Of a stretch of DNA of 41,215 nucleotides, positions 1 through 6,645 are shown piece after piece. The notes beneath the pieces were generated by a model. That model had not been told where the DNA came from, did no database searches, and was given only the letters and a program-made list of their open reading frames with translations. The stretch is taken from assembly GCA_946406015.1 (NCBI GenBank), contig CAMJJD010000014.1, positions 1 through 41,215 on the forward strand. The letters run 5' to 3'. A program made the position numbers and the translations under genes. The DNA comes from an uncultured Bacteroidales bacterium. GTDB taxonomy: Bacteria; Bacteroidota; Bacteroidia; Bacteroidales; P3. The first letter of the stretch is position 1, and the number at the start of each line of letters is the position of its first letter.

Positions 1-3000
1 TCTCAGTCAGCGAGGTGCTCAGTATCTTGTAGTAATAGTAGTAGCGCTCACCCGGCACCACGTCGAAGTCGGTGAACATGGTGTCCTGCACCAGCGTCTG
101 GTTCAGCCGGATGGTGTCGGTGGGGCCCCACACGGTGTCATACACATAGCCCACGCCGCTCACATAGTGGCGGTTGGTGAGGAGGCTGTCGTAGTTATAG
201 CGGTATATGTTGAAGCCGAGGAAGTCCTCGTAGTTCACCTCTTGGTCGTTCCATTCCAAGTCCACCTTGCCGATGCCCGGCGTAGCCTGGAAGCCCGCGC
301 TCATGGAGCCAGAGGAAGCCACATAGACGTTGAAGCGCTGGTTCTCGTAGGGTATCTCGAAGTGTTCGTTGTCCTGAGCCTGGGCCACATAGATACGGTT
401 CAATCCGTCGATGGCGCTGCGTCCCGTAAGAGTGAGGTGGGCAGTATAAATAGTAGAGTCCTCGCTCCACGAAGCGTTCTCGCTGATGGCCGTCTGAGTA
501 TAGGGCGGACGCACGCCCATGGCCACCATCGGCGTGATGCTGGTATCCATAGCGCGATTGAAATAGACCTTGAATTCGTGTGTACCGACACCCAAGGGAA
601 TAATACTGTCAAACTCATCCTGCGCATCATAGCCATTGACCTCCACCTTCCAGACGATACCGTGAGCTAGTGGATTGGGAGCAGTGAGCATATTTGACAA
701 ATCAATCATTCCAAAACCAGTTGGATATTCTGGACTATAAAGGTCTTGAATATGACTTCTTACGATTCCTTCAATAGAACTACCATAATAATTAGGCGTT
801 ATTGTTGAAAAAATATTTGGTGAATCAGTATAATACGTGACGTTTTGTGTATTATCTCCATTAGAAAAAATATTTGAAGAAGACAATCTTTTCACAGAAT
901 TGATGGAATAAGAATCTAGTTGTTCATAATTGTGATAATATTGATTGTTTATTATATTGCAATTCTCAAGGAGATTACTACTAGAATTATACCATATACC
1001 ATTATAAGAAGTTGGCAGTATCTGATTCTGATAAACAACACTCTTTTTTACTTTTACATAATTAAAAAACCATCTTTGAGATTGGCAATTAACAAAAATG
1101 CAATTTTCAAAGGATCCTTCAAGAAAATGTGAAGTTGCACTAATAGAGGCTACCCCAATGATATTATCAAATTTTGTATAAATAACAGTATCCTGATGAT
1201 TAAATACAATGGGATTAATACGAGATGTTTGTAAATCAGAAGATGTAAAAGTTATAACACTATCTGATGTGCCACGACACGTAATATGTCCGCTACTTGC
1301 GATTCCTGCATTTTCAGAAAACTTAAGCGTCGTCCCCGGCATTATTGTTAGTGTGACATTAGAAGGTATTGCGAGATTTGATGTAATAATATAATGAACA
1401 TTTGGCCACAAAGTATCGTTTTGTGTTAACATTCCAGAAAGTTTCACTCCATTGGTAACACCCAAAATAAAATTATGCCGTAAGGTATCTGCTCTATCGC
1501 TTGATGTTGCACATAGTGTAAGACTTATATGACGTCCATCCACCACATTGTTGGCAATTAGAATATCTATTGGGTTGGAAGACTTTGCTTTGGCGTAGGA
1601 AGAAATGGGATGACCTAACTGCATGTGGTTCTGGAGTATCTGGATGGTGCTGGTATCTTCAAACTCTTGGAACTCCAACCATATCTCCACGCTGTCGGCA
1701 GGGCCCCACACAGTACGAATGGTAGGGTAGAGTTGCAGGCGTTCTCCTGCATCGGCGTACATACTGCTGTCGCCGTATGCTGTGTCGTTAATTTCTATAG
1801 CAACACATTCCAGCATAGCGGGAGCAATGCTGTCTGCATTGTAGACAGCCCAGAAGTTGACAGGAGTGAATTCTTGCGAATAGTTAATCAAGTCGCCAAA
1901 CAGAATCTCCTTGGTCAGGTACTCTCGGCGTTGCAGCAACGAGGCAACACCTCCAGCAACCAACGGCGTGGCCATACTGGTACCATTATAGTTACGATAT
2001 TGCCCATTGGGCACCGTACTCATAATGCCTACACCGGGGGCAGAGAGTTCATAGTTATAGAGTTCTTCTTCTGTATGGACAGAGTATGAAGGACCTGTGC
2101 AGTCAAAGTTGGAAAATAATGCCAAACCGCCACTCTGTTGTGTTGCCTGTACACCAAGTACAAAAGTAAATGCACCAGGAAACATATCTGCACATAAAGG
2201 ACAGCAATATTTCATTCCCAATCCATCATTTCCGGCAGCCGCCACCAGCACGGCGCTCTGGTAGGCGACGGCAAGGGCCTGCTCCATAGCGATGGAGTAG
2301 GCGTAGGTGCCGATACTCATACTGATCACGTCTGCGCCGTTCTGGCGGGCATAGTTGATGCCTTGGATAATGGTGGAGATGGCACCCGTGCCGTCGCTCT
2401 GCATTACGCAGACGGGCATAATCCATGCATCGGGGCAGGCACCGGCGATGCCGATGCCGTTACCCGTCACAGCTCCGGCAATGCCGGCACAGTGGGTGCC
2501 GTGGCTGTTGAAGTCGTGCATCTCGGCGGTCTGGTTGACGAAGTCCCAGCCGTGCACATCGTCGGCGAAGCCGTTGCCGTCGTCGTCCTGGTTGTTGGCG
2601 CCGTTCTGCTCGGCCGTGTTGGTCCAGATATTGGCGGCCAGGTCGGGGTGGTCGATGTCCACACCCGTGTCGATGATGGCGATGATGGGGCGCCAGCTGG
2701 TGTCGCGCTTGGGTGCCGTCAGCAAGCTGTCGATGCCGCACGCCGGGATGCCCCACTGCATGGCATACATCGGATCGTTCAAAGCGACGGCATCTTTTCT
2801 CCCGCCCTGCGGGCGTAATCCAGAAATCTTTCCTTCCAGATTTACAGATTTCGACCGCAGGTCGGGAGTGTACGTCGCGTCAGCCACTGCCACCGCCGGC
2901 TCAACGGCCTCCAGAGCGAAGACCAGGTAGTTGGGCTCAGCGAACTCCACCTCCTCCAGCGCCGCGAGGGCCTCTATCAGTTCGTGCTCCCGTTTGGGGC

Positions 3001-3439
3001 TCTCCTCGCTGAGGGTGATGAGGTAGAGCTGCGAGAGGTCGTGGTCGCGCACCTCGCCGCCGCCGTAACTGGCGCTCCGCCGCGGCTCGCGCGGCATCTC
3101 AAATGTCGGGCACAGCTGCTCCACACTCTCAATAATAAAACTGTCGAGCACCGCCTGGATAGCCGGACACTCGGTTCTCCCGCTCGCTGTGCTCGCGTAA
3201 TCCAGAGATCCTTTATCTCCAGGATTTATGGATTTCGGCCTTTGGCCGGGAGACTTAATGGTGTAGGTGCTGTAGTCCTGCAGCTTGACGATGGCCTGCA
3301 GCGGCCGGGCGGCATGGTGCTGCCACCGTTCGAGGTGCACCACCTCGTCCTCGTTGTTCACCGCCGCATCAAACAGGCTCTGCGCCATCAAGGCCATACC
3401 CACAGCCATCAGCGCCAAAAGAGATAAGAGTTTCTTCAT
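1..3439 (-). CDS. Secreted S8 (subtilisin-like) serine protease, 3' end outside window
   Basis: The frame stays open from the ATG at 3439 to the window edge, giving about 1146 codons with no stop. It begins with a signal peptide (MKKLLSLLALMAVGMALMAQ) and a propeptide-like region. The subtilase catalytic triad follows: Asp in IIDTGVD (about residue 254), His in NSHGTHCAG (about 312) and Ser in NGTSMATP (about 488), with the oxyanion Asn in AAAGND. After the protease domain come a serine/threonine/asparagine-rich, beta-helix-like stretch and fibronectin-like segments. Proteins of this build are usually exported through the outer membrane in Bacteroidales, often by T9SS, but the C-terminal sorting domain would lie outside the window. 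Two short palindromic inserts are read in frame at 3177-3252 and 2799-2868. The middle of the gene (about 670-2215) is clearly AT-richer than both ends. The substrate is unknown. Confidence 0.9.
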   Translation of the reverse strand, partial: MKKLLSLLALMAVGMALMAQSLFDAAVNNEDEVVHLERWQHHAARPLQAIVKLQDYSTYTIKSPGQRPKSINPGDKGSLDYASTASGRTECPAIQAVLDSFIIESVEQLCPTFEMPREPRRSASYGGGEVRDHDLSQLYLITLSEESPKREHELIEALAALEEVEFAEPNYLVFALEAVEPAVAVADATYTPDLRSKSVNLEGKISGLRPQGGRKDAVALNDPMYAMQWGIPACGIDSLLTAPKRDTSWRPIIAIIDTGVDIDHPDLAANIWTNTAEQNGANNQDDDGNGFADDVHGWDFVNQTAEMHDFNSHGTHCAGIAGAVTGNGIGIAGACPDAWIMPVCVMQSDGTGAISTIIQGINYARQNGADVISMSIGTYAYSIAMEQALAVAYQSAVLVAAAGNDGLGMKYCCPLCADMFPGAFTFVLGVQATQQSGGLALFSNFDCTGPSYSVHTEEELYNYELSAPGVGIMSTVPNGQYRNYNGTSMATPLVAGGVASLLQRREYLTKEILFGDLINYSQEFTPVNFWAVYNADSIAPAMLECVAIEINDTAYGDSSMYADAGERLQLYPTIRTVWGPADSVEIWLEFQEFEDTSTIQILQNHMQLGHPISSYAKAKSSNPIDILIANNVVDGRHISLTLCATSSDRADTLRHNFILGVTNGVKLSGMLTQNDTLWPNVHYIITSNLAIPSNVTLTIMPGTTLKFSENAGIASSGHITCRGTSDSVITFTSSDLQTSRINPIVFNHQDTVIYTKFDNIIGVASISATSHFLEGSFENCIFVNCQSQRWFFNYVKVKKSVVYQNQILPTSYNGIWYNSSSNLLENCNIINNQYYHNYEQLDSYSINSVKRLSSSNIFSNGDNTQNVTYYTDSPNIFSTITPNYYGSSIEGIVRSHIQDLYSPEYPTGFGMIDLSNMLTAPNPLAHGIVWKVEVNGYDAQDEFDSIIPLGVGTHEFKVYFNRAMDTSITPMVAMGVRPPYTQTAISENASWSEDSTIYTAHLTLTGRSAIDGLNRIYVAQAQDNEHFEIPYENQRFNVYVASSGSMSAGFQATPGIGKVDLEWNDQEVNYEDFLGFNIYRYNYDSLLTNRHYVSGVGYVYDTVWGPTDTIRLNQTLVQDTMFTDFDVVPGERYYYYYKILSTSLTE
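2799..2868 (-). repeat. In-frame palindromic insert B in the subtilase gene
   Basis: This 70-bp block is bounded by CTCCCG and CGGGAG. Each end folds into a small hairpin (CGACC-TGC-GGTCG at one end, GCCC-GCA-GGGC at the other). Its core shares the pattern CGAAATC..AAATC....TCTGGATTACGC with insert A at 3177-3252. The stem bases differ between the copies while remaining self-complementary at the CTCCCG-proximal end. It is translated in frame as a basic linker (PDLRSKSVNLEG and following) between the propeptide and the catalytic domain. Confidence 0.75.
3177..3252 (-). repeat. In-frame palindromic insert A in the subtilase gene
   Basis: This 76-bp block is bounded by CTCCCG and CGGGAG, with a GGCC-AAA-GGCC hairpin at one end. 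It shares its core (CGAAATC, AAATC, TCTGGATTACGC) with insert B about 310 bp away. It is translated as part of the protease propeptide region (PGQRPKSINPGDKG and following) without breaking the frame. It is 6 bp longer than insert B, so the two copies differ by a multiple of three. Confidence 0.75.
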
Positions 3440-3488
3440 ATTATTATTGTTTTGCATTGAATATTAACCAGATTGCCATTTTCGAGTG

Positions 3489-3496
3489 CAAATATA
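3489..3496 (-). promoter_or_regulatory. Bacteroidetes-type -7 box of the subtilase gene
   Basis: On the minus strand this reads TATATTTG, matching the Bacteroidetes -7 consensus TAnnTTTG, about 50 nt before the ATG at 3439. I did not find a clean TTTG -33 element at the expected distance, so the call rests on the -7 box alone. Confidence 0.45.
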
Positions 3497-3633
3497 CACA
3501 AATTTCTTGACATAGCGACAGGCTCACGAAAAATAACGGCGAATCACCCGGAAAACTCGAAGCTACGCAGTCGCCATCTTGCAGATTATTTGTCATTTAC
3601 TCGAATCCAACGAAATCACTTTTATTGCATGGC

Positions 3634-3786
3634 TTCGAGCAATCCGCCCACAATCGACCTGCACATCTTAGCCAAATTCAAACAATTCGTCGTTAATTGA
3701 CCTGCGCATCTTAGCTAAATTCGAGCAATTCGCCGTTAATTAACCTGCGTATCTTAGCCAAATTCGAATAATTCGCCGTTAAACAA
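3634..3786. repeat. 43-bp tandem repeat array, about 3.5 copies
   Basis: Copies lie at 3658-3700, 3701-3743 and 3744-3786, with a partial copy at 3634-3657. The common unit begins CCTGCGCATCTTAGC and ends AATTCGCCGTTAATTAA, with a few differences between copies. Copies are directly adjacent without spacers, so this is not a CRISPR array. Part of the same unit (AATTCGGATAATTCGCCGTTAA) recurs at about 33487-33508, downstream of the second acyl-CoA synthetase, so the unit is dispersed as well as tandem. Confidence 0.85.
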
Positions 3787-4064
3787 CCCTTCTTCAAACG
3801 GAAAGCACGAGTATCTTTCAAACCGGCAAACCCGTTTTGATTCCTCAAAGAGAAGTCGCCATTTGGCCCCAGTATCCGAGCCACTACAACCGTCCGTTCC
3901 ACTCACCTACACCTAGTCTTCACCTGACCATCTCTTACAAAAATATGAGGTAATAAAGAGATGGATAAGACATGGGTAAGAGTTGAGTAAGAGTTGGTAC
4001 ATCGTAAACACTGATTTGCAGTAGGTTAGAAAAGTGGCATTTGGGCGGTTTTTTGAGACTTTTT

Positions 4065-4103
4065 CCAAAAAAGAAACGAGGACGCCCAAAGGGCATCCCC
4101 GTT
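4065..4103 (-). terminator. Intrinsic terminator after the nitroreductase gene
   Basis: On the minus strand AACGGGGATGCCC-TTT-GGGCGTCCTCGTT forms a 13-position stem with two mismatched or wobble positions, followed by TCTTTTTT. It begins about 26 nt after the stop codon at 4129 and probably ends the fab operon transcript. Confidence 0.85.
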
Positions 4104-4128
4104 ATTGTAATCTATTGTATGTCAGCTA

Positions 4129-4935
4129 TCAGAAGTCCCACATGCCGCTATCGCGGAGGAACTGGAGCAGGTCGCGGCTGACGGCGGTGTTCATCTCGCG
4201 CGGGTAGCGCTTGGTGGTGAATATCTCGCAGTAGTTGCGGGTGCCGTTCTCCTCGACCATCCTCTTGTTGAAGGGGTCGTCGTCGCGCACGCGATGGCTG
4301 GCGACAAGCTCATCGTCGCTGGGCACATGGTAGGTCTCGCGGTGCAGGATGGCGTCCTGTCCGAGGCGTTCGCTGCGGCGAGGCTCTTCGTCGGGATAGC
4401 CCATGGCGATGGCGATGACGGGCACCACCCCTTTGGGGCACTGCAGCAGCTCGGCAATCTGGCGCGTGTTGTAGTTGACGGTACCCAGATAGCAGAATCC
4501 CAACCCCTTGTCCTCGGCGGCCACACAGATGTTCTGCGCGCAGAGCGAGGCGTCGACGAGGGCCGAGATGAACCACAGCAGGTTGCCGTAGGGCTCGTCG
4601 CACTGGTTGACGCGGCAGTAGTGGTGGTAGCGGGCCACGTCGACACAGACGGTAAGCCACAGGGGGGCTGTGGCGCACTGGCCGAAATGCAGCTTGCAGA
4701 GTTCGCTGCGCAGGGGCTCCTGAGTGGTAGCTATCACGCTGTAGAGCTGCATGTTGCCCGTGTTGGAAGCACGGATGCCGCACTCGACCAACTCGGCCAG
4801 CAGCGCGTCGTCGACCGACTGACTGGTGAACTTGCGCACCGACCGGTGCGCAAGCAAGAGCGGCCTCACCCCTGACCCCTCTCCTGGCAGGAGAGGGGAA
4901 CGGGTACCAAGGCTATCGTTTCCTTTGCTATTCAT
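4129..4935 (-). CDS. Nitroreductase family protein with repeat-derived N-terminus
   Basis: The product is a predicted FMN-dependent NAD(P)H oxidoreductase of the nitroreductase fold, about 268 aa. The family start motif HRSVRKFTSQSV is near residue 36, followed by the substrate/FMN segment ASNTGNMQ and the later GLGFCYLGTVNYN and VVPVIAIAMGYPDEEP motifs. The C-terminal extension past the core resembles the NfsA/FRP-like branch. I chose the ATG at 4935; a TTG at 4947 is possible. Codons of about residues 9-22 (TRSPLLPGEGSGVRPL) are one arm of a GCCTCACCCC element, so the native start was probably nearer HRSVRKF or has been replaced. It is the last gene of the fab operon, and a terminator follows. 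The substrate is unknown. Confidence 0.88.
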   Translation of the reverse strand: MNSKGNDSLGTRSPLLPGEGSGVRPLLLAHRSVRKFTSQSVDDALLAELVECGIRASNTGNMQLYSVIATTQEPLRSELCKLHFGQCATAPLWLTVCVDVARYHHYCRVNQCDEPYGNLLWFISALVDASLCAQNICVAAEDKGLGFCYLGTVNYNTRQIAELLQCPKGVVPVIAIAMGYPDEEPRRSERLGQDAILHRETYHVPSDDELVASHRVRDDDPFNKRMVEENGTRNYCEIFTTKRYPREMNTAVSRDLLQFLRDSGMWDF

Positions 4936-5001
4936 AATACGGTTCAATTATTTTCATTCACGCCCCCTCTCCAATCGGAGAGGGGGTTGGGGGGTGAGGC
5001 C
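4862..5001. mobile_element. Short GCCTCACCCC-bounded element 1 (endonuclease-free)
   Basis: This is 140 bp, bounded by GGCCTCACCCC at 4862 and its inverted copy GGGGTGAGGCC ending at 5001. Each end carries an inner hairpin (CCCCTCTCC...GGAGAGGGG). The right end touches the fabG stop codon (TAG at 5001-5003). The left end lies inside the nitroreductase coding sequence. The 60-odd bp between the hairpins contain the nitroreductase ATG. It has the layout of a MITE-like derivative of the DUF559 element at 6646-7130. No target-site duplication could be identified by eye. Confidence 0.7.
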
Positions 5002-5744
5002 TACAAAGACACACCTCCGTCGATGCAGATGACCTGGCCGGTGATGTACTCGGAGAGGTCGCTGGCGAGGAAGAGCGAGGTGCGGGCGATGTCGAGGTCG
5101 GTGCCGGGACGGCGCAGGGGGATTTCGGCGAGCCACTTCTCACGGGCTTCCTTGGGCATGGCCTGGGTCATGGCCGATTCGATGAGACCGGGGGCGATGG
5201 CGTTGCAGCGGATGCCACGCGAGCCGACTTCCTTGGCGAGGCTCTTGCTGAAGCCAATGATGCCGGCCTTGGAGGCGGAGTAGTTGCACTGGCCGGCGTT
5301 GCCGTTGACACCCACCACCGAGGCGGTGTTGATGATGGAGCCGGAGCGCTGCTTGAGCATCATGGGGGTGAAGGCCTTGCAGAAGTTGAAGACCGAGCGG
5401 AGGTTGACCTCGATGACGAGGTCCCAATCCTTGGGCTGCATGCGGAGCAGCAGGTTGTCGCGCGTGATGCCGGCGTTGTTGACGAGGGCGTCGAGGCGTC
5501 CGAACTCTTTCTGCACCGTCTCGGCCACCTTGAGGGTCTCCTCATAGTCGGCGGCGTTGCTGGCGATGAACATCGACTTGGGGCTGAATTTCTGCAGCTC
5601 GGCCAGCGTCTCACGGCTGGCGTCGTTCTCCTGGATGTCGGTGAAGATGACGGTGGCACCCTCTTCGGCGAAGAGGAGTGCGGTGCGGCGACCGATGCCG
5701 CGTGAACCGCCGGTCACAAGGGCTATTTTGTCTTTTAATAACAT
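5001..5744 (-). CDS. fabG: 3-oxoacyl-[acyl-carrier-protein] reductase FabG
   Basis: This short-chain dehydrogenase (247 aa) reduces 3-ketoacyl-ACP to 3-hydroxyacyl-ACP with NADPH in each elongation cycle. The cofactor motif TGGSRGIG is at residues 11-18, NNAG near 89-92, the catalytic Ser in NTASVVG near 141, and YSASK near 154-158. The length and the C-terminal ITGQVICIDGGVSL ending are standard for FabG. It lies downstream of fabZ, separated by the S23 cassette (5758-6213), and its stop codon directly abuts element 1. The start is the ATG at 5744, preceded by an AT-rich stretch. Confidence 0.96.
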   Translation of the reverse strand: MLLKDKIALVTGGSRGIGRRTALLFAEEGATVIFTDIQENDASRETLAELQKFSPKSMFIASNAADYEETLKVAETVQKEFGRLDALVNNAGITRDNLLLRMQPKDWDLVIEVNLRSVFNFCKAFTPMMLKQRSGSIINTASVVGVNGNAGQCNYSASKAGIIGFSKSLAKEVGSRGIRCNAIAPGLIESAMTQAMPKEAREKWLAEIPLRRPGTDLDIARTSLFLASDLSEYITGQVICIDGGVSL

Positions 5745-5757
5745 AAGATGTTTTTTT

Positions 5758-6213
5758 TGTAGTACAGGAGTAAAAGTAGTATAGGAGTAAAGTAAAAATG
5801 CTACAGCACATTTCTTGCTTCAATTCCCTTATAATATGCATTTAGCAGCCTACTTGTATCTTCTATACTATTGTTTAAAATCACTTTCTTTTTCGTCTAT
5901 GTATTGTAAATCTTTGGCGAGGAGGATATAGTAGCGGCACTCTTCCAAACTGCCCTGAGAAACATTCAGAAAACGGAGTTTATCTTTCATGCCATCCCTG
6001 CGATATCCCTCGGCAATGTTGGCAGCAATTGAAACTGCTGCACGCTGAAATTGTGAACAAAGCCCAAATCTCTCATGCGACGGAAAGGTGGCTGTGACCC
6101 GATAGACATCAACAACAAATTGATGTGCTTTTTGCCACGCCACAACCTCTTTGAACGAGTTGGTCATTGCCTTTCTATTTTATTACTTTACTACTTTACT
6201 CCTCTACTACCCT
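5758..6213. mobile_element. S23 four-helix-bundle gene cassette with terminal inverted repeats
   Basis: The four-helix-bundle gene is flanked by related sequences in opposite orientation. The left flank (about 5755-5798) begins GTAGTACAGGAGTAAAAGTAG. The reverse complement of the right flank (about 6174-6213) begins GTAGTAGAGGAGTAAAGTAG. The match runs through roughly 35-40 bp with small gaps. The whole block, about 455 bp, fills the junction between fabZ and fabG and nothing else is encoded in it. Related S23 proteins are encoded by intervening sequences in 23S rRNA genes of other bacteria, so a mobile or formerly mobile cassette is a reasonable inference. Confidence 0.55.
5801..6167 (-). 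pseudogene. Four-helix-bundle (S23/23S rRNA IVS-type) protein, frameshifted near its C-terminus
   Basis: The open frame from ATG 6167 to TAG 5868 gives 99 aa with the family pattern: MTNSFKEVVAWQKAHQF, then FPSHERFGLCSQFQRAAVSI, AANIAEGYRR, and SLEECRYYILLAKDL. The family normally continues with a last helix of the type EDTSRLLNAY. That helix is present, but in the +1 frame: after the stop, IEDTSRLLNAYYKG and IEARNVL run to a TAG at 5801-5803. One extra A in the TTTTAAAC run near 5874-5877, or a two-base loss, would explain it. So this is a recent frameshift or a sequencing error. S23 proteins have no established enzymatic role. The related Avd protein works with diversity-generating reverse transcriptases, but none is present here. 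The shorter 99-aa product could still be made. Confidence 0.7.
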
Positions 6214-6220
6214 ATTTCAA

Positions 6221-6637
6221 TTACTGATTATCTATCAATGCGAAAGTGAGATTCCCTTGGCAGCAAGGTTTGCCTCCGACAGAAGCTTTGGCCTCCACGA
6301 AGAAAATCATGCCGCGACGGCTGGTGATGTGGGCGCGGATTTCCATGGTGTCGCCGGGGCGGACAGGCTGGCGGAAACGCACGTTGTTGATGCCGCTGTA
6401 GAGCGGGGTGCGTCCGACAAGCTCGTCACGGACAAGGATGCAGCTCGACTGAGCCATAATCTCGCACTGGATGACACCAGGCACCACAGGATTGCCGGGG
6501 AAGTGTCCCTGAAGGAAGAATTCGTCACCACGCACATGGTAGTGGGCGATGGCGGTGTCGCCTTCCATGACGACGTCGTCGATAAGCAGCATCGGCTCGC
6601 GATGCGGCAGGAAGGTCTTGATTTCGTCTCTGTTCAT
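6221..6637 (-). CDS. fabZ: 3-hydroxyacyl-[acyl-carrier-protein] dehydratase FabZ
   Basis: This 138-aa single hot-dog-fold dehydratase removes water from 3-hydroxyacyl-ACP in fatty-acid elongation. The active-site motif GHFPGNPVVPGVIQCEIMAQ (about residues 44-63) contains the catalytic His and Glu. The N-terminal FLPHREPMLLIDDV is also typical. I chose the ATG at 6637 (MNRDEIKTFLPH); a longer frame to 6658 would read through the end of the DUF559 element. Only 8 nt separate the start codon from that element, so the element must supply the ribosome-loading region. Gene order is fabF, DUF559 element, fabZ, S23 cassette, fabG. Confidence 0.95.
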   Translation of the reverse strand: MNRDEIKTFLPHREPMLLIDDVVMEGDTAIAHYHVRGDEFFLQGHFPGNPVVPGVIQCEIMAQSSCILVRDELVGRTPLYSGINNVRFRQPVRPGDTMEIRAHITSRRGMIFFVEAKASVGGKPCCQGNLTFALIDNQ

Positions 6638-6645
6638 AATAAACG

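Larger units (their letters stand above)
3440..4128. other. Gene-free region with a promoter, tandem repeats and a terminator
   Basis: No credible gene lies in this 689-bp stretch. Going rightwards it holds a promoter-like box for the subtilase (3489-3496), about three and a half tandem copies of a 43-bp repeat (3634-3786), and short degenerate direct repeats of GGTAAGAGTT type around 3970-4000. A minus-strand intrinsic terminator for the nitroreductase sits at 4065-4103. The short reading frames here are low-complexity translations of the repeats. Confidence 0.7.

Noticed and set aside
3634-3786. Possible CRISPR array
   Set aside because: Copies are directly adjacent with no unique spacers, and no cas gene is in the window.
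4294-4875. 193-codon open frame opposite the nitroreductase
   Set aside because: Antisense shadow of a gene with recognisable nitroreductase motifs.
5758-6213. Diversity-generating retroelement accessory gene (avd)
   Set aside because: The S23 fold is shared with Avd, but there is no reverse transcriptase, template repeat or variable repeat nearby.
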